NCBI GenBank assembly: GCA_026874595.1
Contig: CM049306.1
Span: 89,880,642 to 89,944,641, forward strand
Source: Sipunculus nudus
Taxonomy: Eukaryota; Annelida; Sipuncula; Golfingiida; Sipunculidae
Direction: 5' to 3'
DNA length: 64,000 nt
Position numbers and translations under genes: made by a program. Under the pieces are notes generated by a model. That model searched no databases. It was given only the letters and a program-made list of their open reading frames with translations, and had not been told where the DNA came from. This document shows, piece by piece, positions 13,800-26,534 of this stretch. The stretch's first letter is position 1; each line of letters starts with the position of its first letter.

Positions 13800-15391
13800 A
13801 AAAATGCATGACTTTTAACTTTTTTTTTAAATAAAGTGTTATTGATTTAAATCAACTGTTAATAAATTAACATTTTTGTACAACCAATCAGTCCACTAAA
13901 ACAGTTCTTACTAAAACAGCTGGAAAGTTTATAATGACCTGTATAGGAGACTGGTTACAAAATAAACAGCTAACTTTGCAGTATGTTATATGGTCAGTGG
14001 AAATACAGAGCTTACAACAAATAAAGGAAAGTTAAGGCAAATGAAATGGCCATGCAATATACCATTAAAAACAAACCCACATTAAAGAGATGTCAGGATT
14101 CATCAGGGTCACTCAGTCAGATATAGATCAAGAAAAAATAAAAGCAAACAGTCATTTTTATTTAAAATATGAATGAGATAATCGTTAAGATATGATCTGT
14201 TGTCAATCATTAAAAAACACCTCAGAAACACAATATATCAATTATGGTAAAAGTATACATCTCAGAATTTAACCAAATATATCAAATGAAGTAAAAGTAA
14301 ACCCTCAGAAATGTTAACAATTGTAAATAAAAAAATCCAGCTAATATAAACAAATGTTTCAAACCTAAGTACATAACGATTAACATCATTTTAGAATGTT
14401 TTGCAATAAGGTTCGTACATCTGCCACTTGACAGCGGCTTTACGTGGTAGCGGTAAGACGCAGTATTGGCCACTGTAAAATAACTCACTTGCAGGTGGCC
14501 AATGCTATTTTTAGTGTTTCACTTTGTGAAAATTTGATTGACATTTTATTTGCTTGTGACAACCTTTAAGGGCTTCAGCGCGATTGGCGGAAAGAGACCC
14601 CGCCCAGCAGCCATAGAAAAAGAGCAAATCAGAGATTCATGGTATACTACGCGCATGCGTGTTTAGTACGTTTCATTCATGTGATTTCATGGCGGAAAAT
14701 AGTCCGTGTGCAACAATTCCAGTGCTCGCAAATGTGATGCTAGAAGCATACATACGTCGATCGGATACCCAAATGACCGAAAGTAGCTTATTTCATACTG
14801 AATCTTCATAATCAAACCTCGTAGTGACATGTTCGCAGCCATTTTAACGAAGATATTTAAATAAAGGAAATAATAAGAAACAATTAAAAATGATAGAGAA
14901 AGTGATCAGCTGATAAAAATAAAGACATTTCACTGAGTTTACCCTTAAATCAAAGCTGTATAACAAAACGTCAACGATCGAGCGTCTCTCCCTGTCGAGC
15001 GTCTCTCAAAATTAAAAAGACGGAAGTCGTCATTGGCCTTGTACTGGTGGTGGCGAATAGTGATCATTTAGAAAACAATCGTAATCAGAAAGATATGCCG
15101 GTATCAGCGGCGGCGCCTAGTGGCCGTTTAAGAGACTATTGTTTAACCTATACATGTGTATATGGTCGGATGCCACGTACTTGTCACCGCTAAATTACGG
15201 ACGCTTGTGGAATTCGAACTTATTTTATTTTTGGAATTCAAAAGTAAATGAAATGTCCAGCACGAATTGCATTTTTATACAAATAATTTTAGTTCGCACT
15301 TCGCATTGACTGCTATGCAAATTTTCTTTTGCTTCACAGGACTGTCAAATTGATCAGCCAACGGCGATGCGAACCCTACTAAATTATTCCC

Positions 15392-15454
<63 letters not shown>

Positions 15455-16050
15455 GTGTGTGTGTGTGTTTGTCGGTGTTCAGTGCTTTGAATATATATAT
15501 ATATAGATATAAATATATATATATAAATTTGTGTCTGTCTGTCGGTGTTTAGTGCTATGACCTTGAGAAATGACCTAGACCTTAAGGATAGTTTATCCTG
15601 CCACTGACCAGGGATATGTCAAGGGAGCGGGATCCTTGGAGTTCATATTTTCTTGAGTTAAAATTCGAGAAATATTGAATGCCATGGCCTTGGCCTTGTC
15701 TGATGACCTTGAACCTACCAGAAATATTGAAACATGTATTTTAGTCCGATATTGTTATAAGCTCGTTATGATGTATATGGTCAACTTTCATCATGAAATC
15801 CCCACATAATTTACAGCTGACCCTAGAACAGATTTATGAAATATCAAAACCAACGACCTTGACCTTTTTTACCTTTGATATACAGAAAAGATATAGGAAC
15901 ATATAGTTTTCGATTGTTTTTTGTTATAAGCTTTAAAAGTAGGCCTTAAAAGGTAGCCAGTTCCCTCATATCGATCTGGTTAAGAGGAAATTTACACCCC
16001 GATATACTTATTGAAAAATAATGTAATAACATGTACGCAGATATCCAACA
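13800..16050. other. No firm gene
   Basis: Apart from the promoter-like island at 14.6 kb and a (TA)n tract at 15.4 kb, the stretch holds low-complexity and gacctt-rich repeat sequence. Confidence 0.55.
14583..14811 (+). promoter_or_regulatory. Promoter-like island with 40-codon open frame
   Basis: Within 110 bp lie attgg (inverted CCAAT, 14583), ccccgccc (GC box, 14598), gcgcatgcg (NRF-1-like, 14651) and atggcgg (YY1-like, 14689). The ATG in the last opens a 40-codon frame, MAENSPCATIPVLANV..., closing at 14811. This cluster is what a TATA-less housekeeping promoter looks like. No downstream exons were identified, so it may be a gene relic, a non-coding RNA start or chance. Confidence 0.3.
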
Positions 16051-16246
16051 CCTTTTAGAGGTAAATATGCACCATCAAGATATATCTAGCTAAACATATA
16101 ACTTTGAAATCCCACAAGCAGATATACCCATCACTTTGAAGACGATCATGTCCTTATCATATGGCGTAATACGATAATGTTACATTGTACAATGAGAAAT
16201 ACTGAATATACAGAGAGTGAATACAGCCACTCACAAAGACAGGTGA

Positions 16247-18177
16247 TTATTTTAACGCTGCGCGTAAACGGGGCCAAAATGTATTCAGATGATCGACCAT
16301 TTCGTCTCCTGGCCATTCTAAGTACGTGTGTTATCGTAACATGGCCACAAGGGTGCGTGGCATTTCCATGAGTGGAACGTTTACCAGAAGGACAAGAACT
16401 ATTCGGTCAATTCCTCGTTCTATCAGGTCCAGTCGAGCCATGTGCACCTCAAACTTACACCAGCTACTTCGGACAAAACTTCGGGATAAGATAAACACAG
16501 TCCTGCGGCTGTTTGAGATGCTGTTCAGGATGTTGTCTTCTATAGGGACGCCGGGGATGAAGTCTCTCTGGTGAAGGCACAGACGCAAAGGTTCTTTTCC
16601 ACCTTCCAAATTAGGAACCAGTTGGTCGTACACCCAGGGACTATCATGGTCACAGTGCGAGACAAAAACATCATATTTAAAGTCCATTTGTTCTTGTTTA
16701 AGCTCCCTGTACAAAGTCCGCCTCATCTTAATCTGGAGACAGGCATACTTTATATTCCATCTGTACCTGTAAACCAGTGCTGACACAGTTAGAAGAACTG
16801 CAAATGTGATAAGCAATCCGATTGCGTACAACCAATGCAGCTTAAGACAACGCTTTTCCAAAGTCGGCAAAATAAGTGACTTGACACTCGTGAATGCAAC
16901 ATGAACTTCGTTCAGTTGACAAAATACTCGATTAAGCGACACTAATTTTTTTTATTTCTCTGAATCCATCGTAAGAAAGACAGTGTGTTGCAGGTGCATT
17001 CCATAGGGTTTCCTTCTAGGTTAAGTCTAAAACTTGTTATCTTTCGGCCAAAAGCTGTGCTGATGGAGTCCATGGCACTTGATGATAGTGCACGCAGTCT
17101 GTTATGGGACAAATCAAGATGTGTGAGATTATTGAGGTTGGTAATATTTAACGTGAATTCAGTTATAAGATTATTAAAAAACGTAATCTCGTTCTTGGAC
17201 AGGTCTATATGTGTTAGGTTGGTCAAATATGGCAGCGGCCCTCCATTATAGAACAACAGATTACCCAAACGGTTATTGTTCAAAGTTAACTTGGATAGTG
17301 CTAGGGTGCCACCGAAAAACGAAGCAGATATGTTCCTACAATTATTATTTGACAAATTAAATGTTATCTCAGCCATCGGTTGATTGGCATCGATCCTCCC
17401 CATCAGTTGCATGATGTTATTATTTGAAGCAACTACGTATTTCTAATGAATTGCTTGTTTTCCGGCTAATGTAATGTCTGACTTCATTATAATAACGTTA
17501 TACACGCTTCTTGCATACAGCCTTTTTAGGCTTGATGGCAAATTCGATGTTATGTTTTGACCAATATTTTTATTCGTATCAGGGTTACCGATATCCTGCG
17601 TTTGATAGCTTAGGTTTATCACTTGAATGGATGTCAGTTTATGCAGTCCAAGCAATAAATTGACATTCAGGTTATTCTCACTGACATCATAGAACTCCAA
17701 GTTGGGAACACTTTGAATGATACTTATCGCCATATTACTTATTCTGTTTCTGTTGATTCGTAGTATTTAGGACAGATCCAGGTGTTTAAGTTTCTTTAAC
17801 GGACGAAATGTCCCTCGAGAGACATTCGTGAGGTTATTATTATTCAGTATCAAAGTTTCTAGCCTGGCAAGGCCATTGAAAGACTGTTCGTACAAATGCA
17901 GTATAGAACATCTATCCAGCTTGAGTATATGTAGATTTGTGCAGTTATTGAATGAATTATTATTTATCTGTTTAAAGCTGTTACCTGAAAGATCGATGTT
18001 TACGACCCTTTTGTTGCACAGGTTTGTTGGCAGCTTACTTAGTGACTTCGAAGAACAGTTGACAATCACGGAGCTGTTTAATCTGTCACAAATGCAAGGT
18101 CCACACGGGTACCAGGTTGATCCGTTTGCTCCGGTGCTTATCATCAATACAACTAGAACCACTTCAACTGCTCTCAT
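16247..18177 (-). pseudogene. Toll-like receptor pseudogene, duplicate of the intact TLR
   Basis: This is a close paralogue of the TLR at 1710-3887, aligning from the signal peptide to the final AALK. Reading 5' to 3' on the minus strand it carries: a 174-bp deletion (equivalent to 3305-3478 of the intact copy) that keeps frame but creates a TAA at 17767-17769; a TAG at 17443-17445; an in-frame loss of about 19 codons in the LRRs near 17180; a 1-bp deletion in the T-run near 16945 that shifts frame before the membrane span; and a TCA-to-TAA nonsense change at 16331-16333, removing the last 28 residues including the box 3 FW. The frame upstream of the usual start is open for 14 more codons, with two Met codons. 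The region from the C-terminal cap through most of the TIR (16331-16942) is still open and well conserved, so decay appears recent. It could be transcribed, but no full receptor can be made. Confidence 0.93.
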
Positions 18178-18738
18178 TTTGACTGGCTTCTTCCTTAAAA
18201 TGATGTTTCTCATGCTCATATAAAATAGACTAAATTATCCTCTTCACTACAAGTAAGCGCGCATTCATATGTTCATGTCTTGACGGGATATCGAGCAACA
18301 ACAATGCCTGTTTTTGTATCTGAATAGACAGCGGTATGTGTCTTATTGTAAGCTACCTTTCCGCTGCAAAAAGTGCATGGTTGATTGGCTCAACAGTGAT
18401 TGACTTAAAAACAACGAAAACCCGAGTCATGTTCAAGTACTTTTCAATTGGGGGTTTTAAGAGTGTAAGGCAACGCCATTCCGCGCTCACTATGAAAAAA
18501 GCCATATCAAGTTAACTGTAAGACCCCCATTTGATTGTTCAACTGAACAACCATACAGTATAACCATGTGCGTCAATTTTGTCTTCAAGGGTGGGAGGAT
18601 GACTCGCAACTTTTTTTTCAAACACAAACACAAGCTCAAAAAAACACACACTATATATATATATTAATATATATATATATATTTATATATAAATATATAT
18701 ATATATATTTATACATCTTTTATTGTCTGTGTGAAACA

Positions 18739-18892
18739 TTTAAATATATAGCAATAAAGTATAAGATTTTAGAAAATAAGGTATTCTGTTTCCAGTATAT
18801 GTTAATTCAGAAACGTTTAAATATATAGCAATAAAGTATAAGATTTTAGAAAATAAGGTATTCTGTTTCCAGTATATGTTAATTCTAAATCA
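18739..18892. repeat. 77-bp perfect tandem duplication
   Basis: The stretch beginning tttaaatatatagcaataaa and ending cagtatatgttaattc occurs twice in a row (18739 and 18816) with no visible difference over most of its length. The end of the unit is shared with a repeat at 63340-63390. Confidence 0.85.
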
Positions 18893-19121
18893 GGTTTAGA
18901 TATAAAGTATTTCATAGAAATAGAACTAAAGTGCATAATTCTAATTATGATATATTTCATTTCCAATATATAAATATTATTCTCTGAAATTCAGGGGGTG
19001 GGGATGATTACAAAGATCATCCCCCTTTGCTAAAAAAGTTGGGGGTATATACCCCCCATCCGTCCTATATTGAAGCCCCTGCGTATAACTAGTAATATAG
19101 TTACAGATGTCTTTTTAATTG

Positions 19122-19942
19122 TGTGACACGGGCGTAAAACGGGTTGTAGCGGCCTCGCCTGGCCGGGTGTTGCACTTTCAGTTTAATTCGTACTGGTTGA
19201 ACTCTAGCTGTCATGCTAGTCATGGGCTTTCTCGGCTGGCCGGACCGGCTCACGTGTGAACCCTGACATGTATAGACACAGCGTCCTTTTTCTAGATGTT
19301 TCCTGTAACGCGTGTCTACTGTGTATCATGTTAGATTCTTTGGATTGTTCGAGAAATGGAAGGATAACGGCCGGGGGTGAGAAGTTATAAATAGGGGGCT
19401 GTGTTTTAGAGCCGAGAGAAAGGTGAGAGAATATTCCAGCGGACATAGGAGAGTGGACCTTTTCCTATAGTTGCGGCAGTTACAGCTTTTCTTCTAAATT
19501 TGTGACGGATTTTATATAGTCTTCATTTGCTTTTCGGATCACTGCCAGGATTTCACTTTGGATTACAGTAGAATGATTTTGTGATTACATTGGACTTTTA
19601 TTATCTGAGAACATTTGTTTGAACCGTTCACCCGGTTTATACATTTTAAAGGACTTGTCGCTATGACAGTGGTGGTATCCAGGTACTGTGCACTTTGTTT
19701 ATTACGCTGTATGATTATATTGATTTGCTGTTATACTGTTGTTGTACTGTGTAATTGTATTGATTTAGTGTATGGTAAAGTTAGGGTTGTTTTAAGAATA
19801 AATTACAGTTATTTGTTAACAAAGAAAATCACTGACTTCTTGATACATTCCCCTAGACATTTCACGCTGCCTAGTGTTACAGAATCTGATTTTTTTATCT
19901 CCATTCACGCATACATGATCTGTTGATATTAGGTTCCGTAAC
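19122..19942 (+). mobile_element. Solo-LTR-like element, copy 1
   Basis: A block of about 820 bp starts TGTGACACGG and ends GGTTCCGTAAC. It has LTR-like internal signals: ttataaatag at 19385-19394 as a TATA box, AATAAA at 19797-19802, and the shared tail ctgacttctt...cattcccctagacatttc. Similar blocks lie at 25152-25925 (minus), 38738-39551 (minus) and about 57945-58684 (plus). No internal retroelement genes flank any copy. Confidence 0.65.
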
Positions 19943-19949
19943 TATATAA

Positions 19950-22340
19950 ATAAAGATACCTGGGATTAGATCCTTTAATTTACTTTGCCGATTTAGCTAT
20001 AATGATTTTTAATTCGATCTTATTTTAGATCTTATATATAATCTAAGATATCTGGAATGTAAAGATGTATAGTTCAGTATATTAGAATCTTGTTATTTTT
20101 TTGTGTTTACATTCTTCATTTATGTTGTTACAAACATACCTGGTCTAAGTATAGTTACGCCTTTTATTATTGAAATGTGTTGCCAAGAAGCAGGAGTGAT
20201 ACATAATTCCCGTAATATGGACATTTCTAATTGTTATGTTTTCTTTTCAGGAGCAGATCCAGGATCTATGAAAAGGACCCAGGAGGACTAATAATAAAAC
20301 CTAAAAAGGGTCCCCTGGGCGGGGGGCGGGGGTGCGGGCGGGGGGGGGGGGGGGCGGGGTGATCTAGGTCGAAAAACTAGGGCAATAACCCTTAAAGGTG
20401 TCCATTCACCTATCCTTTGAACAAAAAATTTATATGATTTCTGGCTTCCTCTGTGTATATATAAGGGTAACTTTGGTTTTGAACAGTTCTTATAAGGCCT
20501 TCGTGAAGGATGTATGAACTTGTTTATCAACAACATGTTTGTAAACACAGCAATGTTGACAAACGGGAAAACACATGTATCCTAAGGTGGTAGTTTCCTT
20601 TTATGCGGAGGTAGGAAGGTCTCTTGTTGCAGAACGCCATTTGCAAAGCTCTGGCTTCTCTGACTTGCTGCCAGATGCCCTTGTTAATTTTTTTTTATTA
20701 TTTTGGCCGCCCCCCCCCCCCCCAAATATTATAAATACGTTGATTTAAACAAAAAAAGCAGCCTGTGTGCAATAATATCTACGTTTTCTTGCCATGTTTT
20801 TATAAAAGCTCCATGGGATTATCTTTACTTTACAGAGCTCAGTTATGTGATTAGGCACCCTTAAAAAGATGGTTGTGGCTAAAAAAGGGGCGGGGTCCGG
20901 ACCCCCCCGGGTCCGCTTATGCTTTCATGTATTTATATGTAATACCAATACCATGTGTGCCTGGATACACTGACGCGTCTATTAAGACATTTGGAAAAGC
21001 CAAATAGATTTAATAAGAATAATGGTAAGTAGGGCCTAACAATATTATTTTTGGTCAGATATTAACATTACATCCAAAAAGCACCGAACACCCTCGCCGC
21101 CTCAAGCTAATAACAATATTGAGAGTCTGTATAAAAGTCATGTAAAGACACACTGTCTTTCGTTCTCAGGTTTTAGTTTAACTGGCATTATTATCTTCAC
21201 CTTTCCATGTTTTCCTTGGCATATTTATTATTCTGTCACTTTATCGTCCGATTTCATTCATACTTACTGAGGATATAGCCTACCATGGTTCCAAATAATA
21301 AGACCCAGTTTCGGTGACCTTGACCCATTTTTCAAGGTCACAGGGGTCAAAAAGTGCAATTTTCAATATCGATTTTCTTCTTATCTATAAGGGATACAGG
21401 CAAATGGATGAAAAATTACCAATAATATTTGATTCCCGACATTTATCAGGGTTCCCCATCGAATTCACTTATGCGGAACCATATGAAATAGGTGACTCAG
21501 CACTTTTCTCCAAAGCTACGCTTCCGGAAAAAAACATATGGCCTAACCATAATGAAAGTCGAAACGTTAACAGATATGTGCTATTTACATCGTCGGAGTG
21601 CAGTGGTTAATGAAAAATATGCAAATTACAAAAACTCTACGTCACCTTTTTCAGCTCATCGGAGAAACCTCAAGAAGGAACCACCAAATTTCATTTGTTT
21701 TACAGGAATATATTTCCTTTCAAACTGTTATAGGTGGATAAGAAATAACTGGGAGATTCGTGGGACGGGGCGTGGGTGTGGGGTGTTGAGGGGGGGGGGA
21801 TAGTTGAAATTCCGTAACTGTTCAATGACAGTTGGAAGAAGTCTAGATATTTATAAAGTGGTAAAAACCAGCTTCAGGTTGGTCCCTAGTGGGTCACCCT
21901 TGATTAGGTGACATAATTTATAACATATCCATTGGCCCCTGACTATGAGCTGACCATGCGGACAACGCCTTACATGGTAAAAGTTGTTAAACAGTATATA
22001 AGAGAGCTAACCATTGGTCTTTTTTATCATTTATGTCAATTGACTGTATACAATATTTGCATCTTCATAGAGGCTTACCTTTCGGCCCTCGTTGGGGGAT
22101 TTAAAGGCACTCTGATCCCAGTACTCTGGCTCCTGAGGGTTAGAGGCTAGAAGGCTACCTACGCCCCCCCCCCCCTTCCTATGGTCTATGGACAGAGCCA
22201 CAGTTAACCCACGAGGGGGGGGGGGGCGAAGCCCCTAGAAATATAAAATATTGATATTTTGGGACAAATTAACTGCGCTTTCTATGTATAACATTTTTAT
22301 AAATATTCAATTAAACAGTTGTTTTCTCTTCAATATACAT
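19950..22340. other. No gene; insertion-derived DNA
   Basis: Poly(G)/poly(C) tracts at about 20337, 20709 and 22165, and a gtgaccttga/tcaaggtcac inverted pair at 21315-21344. The open frames of 60-100 codons show no domain. Confidence 0.5.
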
Positions 22341-22343
22341 GAA

Positions 22344-22474
22344 TCTTCTGGATCATTAAGGATGTCCGGGAGAATTTTTTGATTAATCAAGGATATTACA
22401 AAAAATTGTAAAGGAGTGTGCATTGAGAAAACCAGGAAGATTGTTCTCCCGGACATCCTTAATGATCCAGAAGA
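22344..22474. repeat. Perfect 31-bp inverted repeat with 69-bp loop
   Basis: Arm 22344-22374 begins tcttctggatcattaagg and its exact complement is at 22444-22474. The loop is A+T-rich. It may be the remnant ends of a tiny transposon or a transcribed hairpin. Confidence 0.85.
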
Positions 22475-23764
22475 TGTATGTACATAAAGGCTAGAGTTTT
22501 CAACCTCGTTTGACCCATAGTTGACCTGAGATAGATTTTTTAAAGTTTCACTAAGCTAATGCTTCTCTCGCATCCGCAACTGGTGACAGGAAGTAATGCG
22601 GATATTTTCCACAATATATGATGGTATTTTTCAAAACAAAATTTCAACGTTTCAATAATAGTCTGAGCTGCTGCATGCATTGTATACACACACTTTGGGC
22701 ACTGGCTGGAGCAGAATGGGTTTGGGTTTTCAGTTTTTTCATAAATAAAAACGAAAAATAGATGGAAATAAATGATATTGGGGATGAAAGTGACCAAAAT
22801 TGATTTGAAATATTAGTAAAAGGGACCAGGATTGGTTTGAATTCTTGACATAAAAAAATATTAAATTGGGGTAAACGGGGGGAGGGGGGAGCCCCCTTTG
22901 CCCCTATCTGGATCCGCAACTTAAACCACCCTCCTTTGTTGCTTCCCTGTCACGAACACAGCAGCGCCATCAATATGGTTTCTTCCAAACTCTTTGTACC
23001 TAGTTCATTGTACCTGCCCATGGAGGAGAGCTCCAATATGTGTACCATTCATTTGTTGTTTTAAACCATTTCATCAAAACTGGCTTGACAGTAGTCCTTG
23101 CAAGTTCTTGGAATATTCCACTCTTGCGTCAGAGACCGGTGCGAAAACCGAGCTGTAAGACCTTAAAATTTATCCGAACACACTTATGTATGTCGCCCGT
23201 ACCTTCGGGTCTTACAATATGTATTGCCGATATATACAGCAGTTGATGGTTTCTCCTAATACGAACCCGGAAGTTTGACGCTATATACTATTTGGTAATT
23301 TTCATATCACTTAAATATGCGATGTATAATGCTATGAAATTGATCGACTCAACATCCCCCTGTTTCATGTATTAATTATCTACAGAACTGACTTGTCGCC
23401 TCCGTCAGACGGGTCTGCCTTCATCCCCTGTCGTGTTTGTGTATGTTTTTATTCGTAATATATCTCCCACATTCATGAACGGAATCACACGGAGTTTTCA
23501 GGGCATTTCGAAAAAAAAAAATAGTCCAAGGAAGAATCGATTAGATTTAAGTGTGGATCCAGCACATGATCCGAATTCTTTCAAGTAAAAAAAAAAATAT
23601 TTACAAAGGCGCACTCACTTTTGCACGAATGCACCTTGCATATGGGCCGAATTGTTGAATGCAAACATAAGGTGGAGGATTGCATTCGAATGCCGCATTC
23701 TATTATTTTTTATTAATCCGCAAGGTTTCTGATCACAACTAAGGTGTTATAGCAGAACAACAAG

Positions 23765-24960
23765 TGACCCATGGGTCATGACGCTCAGCCAACTGACATG
23801 TTGACAATATGTCCTTGCACAGGCAACTAATTAAGATAATGTGAATGGCATCATCGTCATGCATATTAGCTTAAGTTCATCAAGACCCATAAGCACACCA
23901 AATTGATGACAACCCAACAAGCCTTTCCTGTGGAATCATGCATTTTGTGGGTATTTTGCATTATTTCTGGGGTGCTCAAACATACCCCGAAACTCTGAGA
24001 ATATAGGTCAGAGTGACCCAATTTCAGCTATCTGGGGAAAAACTTTTGAGGAACTCTCAGGATGTCAAGTTATTCTGGGTCCAATGCTTATGATTTATTC
24101 CCTACTTTGGTATCAAATCTTCAATTATTCTTGGGGTGCTTATAAGCCCCATAGCTCGGAGAATATAGGTAACAGAGACCTAATTTCAGGTTTAAAAGGA
24201 GACTTTTCATGGATCTCCCTGGATTTTAAGTTAAAAGATTCTAGGTCTAATGGTTATGATTTGTGCCCTGCTTTGGTATCAAACTTTCAATTATGCTGGA
24301 GGTGCTTATAAGACACATAGCTCAGAGGATACGAGTAACAGAGACCTAATTTAGGTTTCCAAGGGTATTTTTCTTGAACTCCCTGGACGTCAAGTTAGAA
24401 GATTCTAGGACCAACGGTTATGATTTGTGCCCTGTTAACAGATGACCACATCTTTAAAGGTCTCAAAACAGAAAAAAAAATTGCAAAAATTCGAAAAAAA
24501 AATACAGGTGCTCTATTCTGGGGGAAGGGATATTTCGAAGCCCCATAGCTCAGAGGTTATGGGTAAAGGAGACCTTATTTTACGTTTCTAAGGAGACTTT
24601 TAATGGGCCTCCCTTCATGTCAAGAAAGAAGATTCTAGGTCCAGTTGTTACAATTTGTGCCCTGTTAACAGATGCTCACATCTTTAAAGGTCTCAAAAAA
24701 AAGAAAATCGTAAAAAAATTGAAAAAATAAAGGTTCTTCAGAGCCCCATAGCTCAAAGAATATGGGTAACAGAAACCTAATTTCAGGTTTCCTAGGAGAT
24801 CTTTCATCGTCCTCTCTGGATGTCAAGTAAGAGGATTCCAGGTCCAGCAGTTACGATTTGTGCCTGGTTAACGGGCAGACGGACGGACGGACGGCTAGAC
24901 GGACAGACGGACGGACGACGGACAAAGAGTGATTGATAAAGCTCAGCTGACTGTCTGCAG
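23765..24960. mobile_element. Copy of the same dispersed repeat with preserved empty site
   Basis: This copy starts gggtcatgacgctcagcc and ends acaaagagtgattgataaag and ctcagctgac, with (acgg)n just before. It interrupts duplication copy B between gcagaac and agaactgatt, whereas copy A reads straight through (tagaacaaaaactgatt, about 5310-5326). The repeated agaac at both edges may be the target-site duplication. Confidence 0.7.
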
Positions 24961-25151
24961 ACTAAGAACTGATTACATTCATCTAAATACGCGTATACAG
25001 GAGTTTATGCCCGCTGAATAGGATGCCTTCGGTGGGATAATTACTACGATGTGTTCAGGTCTAGAACTTGTCGTGATCACGAGGTGTCATTTTTTTTTCT
25101 TTTGGTGGAGGTAACCGCCTCCATTTCTTTATGTATTGCTTAACTAAATAT

Positions 25152-25925
25152 TGTTACGGAACCTTATATACACAGATCACGTATGCGAGATGAACACAAA
25201 TTTTGTAATGGAGACAAAAAAAATCAGATTCCGTAACGCTAGGCAGCGTGAAATGTCTAGGGGAATGAATAAAGAAGTCAGTGTTTTTTTTGTTAACAAA
25301 TAACCTTAATTTATTCTTAAAACAACCTTAACATTACAATACACTAAATCAATACAATTATACAGTAAAACGGCGGTATACAACAAATCAAAACAATCAC
25401 ACCGAAAAATAAAATGTGCATAGTACCTGGATACCAACACCGTCACAACGATAAGTTCTTTAAATGTATACTCTCGGAGAATTACAGTCCCATGTAAAGC
25501 TCTTTTAAAAATTCAAATATTAAACTGAAGTCCAAACAAGACCCGTCATAAAATCCAGGAGAAAGTCTGAAGAAAATGTATAATTGCGCACTCGTCTGAT
25601 AAGGTCCCAGAAACTGAGACACACACTTCTGCGTCCGCTGGAATCTTCTCTGTTGCCCCAGCTCCAAAACACAGCCCTTTTATAAACTCTTCACCCCAAG
25701 CCGAGAATGTTCCACTTCTCGAACAGTCCAAAAGATCTTACACAACACAGTAAACACGCGTTACAGGAATCATCTAGAAGAACATCGCTGTGTGATTCTC
25801 CACATACCAGGGTCCACGTGACCTCGGCCAGGCGAGAAAGCCCCTAGCTAGCATGACAACGATAGTCCAACCAGTACGGACCAAACATAGAGTGCAACAA
25901 CAACACGAGTTAGAACCGTGTCACA
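25152..25925 (-). mobile_element. Solo-LTR-like element, copy 2
   Basis: This copy is in reverse orientation to copy 1 and keeps both ends (TGTGACACGG and CCGTAACA) as well as the TATA-like tttataaaag at about 25676-25686. It lies just outside the TLR segmental duplication. I could not settle on a target-site duplication. Confidence 0.65.
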
Positions 25926-25929
25926 CAAT

Positions 25930-26464
25930 AAAAAGAGCACCTGTAACAGTATATGTACATCTGCAGAGTTCCATTCCGGTTTCGGACAGGGGCTTATAAC
26001 CGAATTTTCCATGTGTTATATAGGTTCGGTATACCACTCCTGCTGACCGTGGGTGTGTGTCATCCACATTACTGGGTCATAACACCGCGGGACTCCCGAT
26101 ATGCCCACTGGTTTGTGAGTGAACCACGACTGATGGGCAGTCTTCCCGAACAGGCCTGCAGAGCGCTTCCCCTGGGAGGGGGCCGACCGTGAAAAACCTC
26201 ACCGCCTCGGCTGAGATTCGAATGTGCACTTTAAAGGCATGTCATCATTTTTTTCATATTAAGTTTCATTCTAAGTTAGCATATTAATATGACAAGGCTA
26301 TTTTTTTTAATTATATAATTTTGTTTCATAACTAGTAAATTGCTGCTAGTAGTATGTTTGTGTAACGTAGCCAGAGTCATCTTTATTATGTTAGCTGAAG
26401 GGAAATATGGAAATAAGTATTTTGCGTTTTAACAACACTTTTAGTGCTCCTTATTCATGGCTGC

Positions 26465-26534
<70 letters not shown>

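Larger units (their letters stand above)
16050..25095. repeat. Segmental duplication, copy B (expanded by insertions)
   Basis: This is the partner of 1.5-5.45 kb, about 9 kb long against 4 kb. The extra length is made of repeats: a microsatellite and repeat block at 18.55-19.1 kb, an LTR-like element at 19.12-19.94 kb, unassigned sequence at 20-22.5 kb, and a 1.2 kb repeat at 23.76-24.96 kb whose empty site is preserved in copy A at about 5317. Confidence 0.8.

Noticed and set aside
26090-26220. G+C-richer segment with gattcgaatg, considered as a tRNA
   Set aside because: No cloverleaf arms or A box could be drawn.
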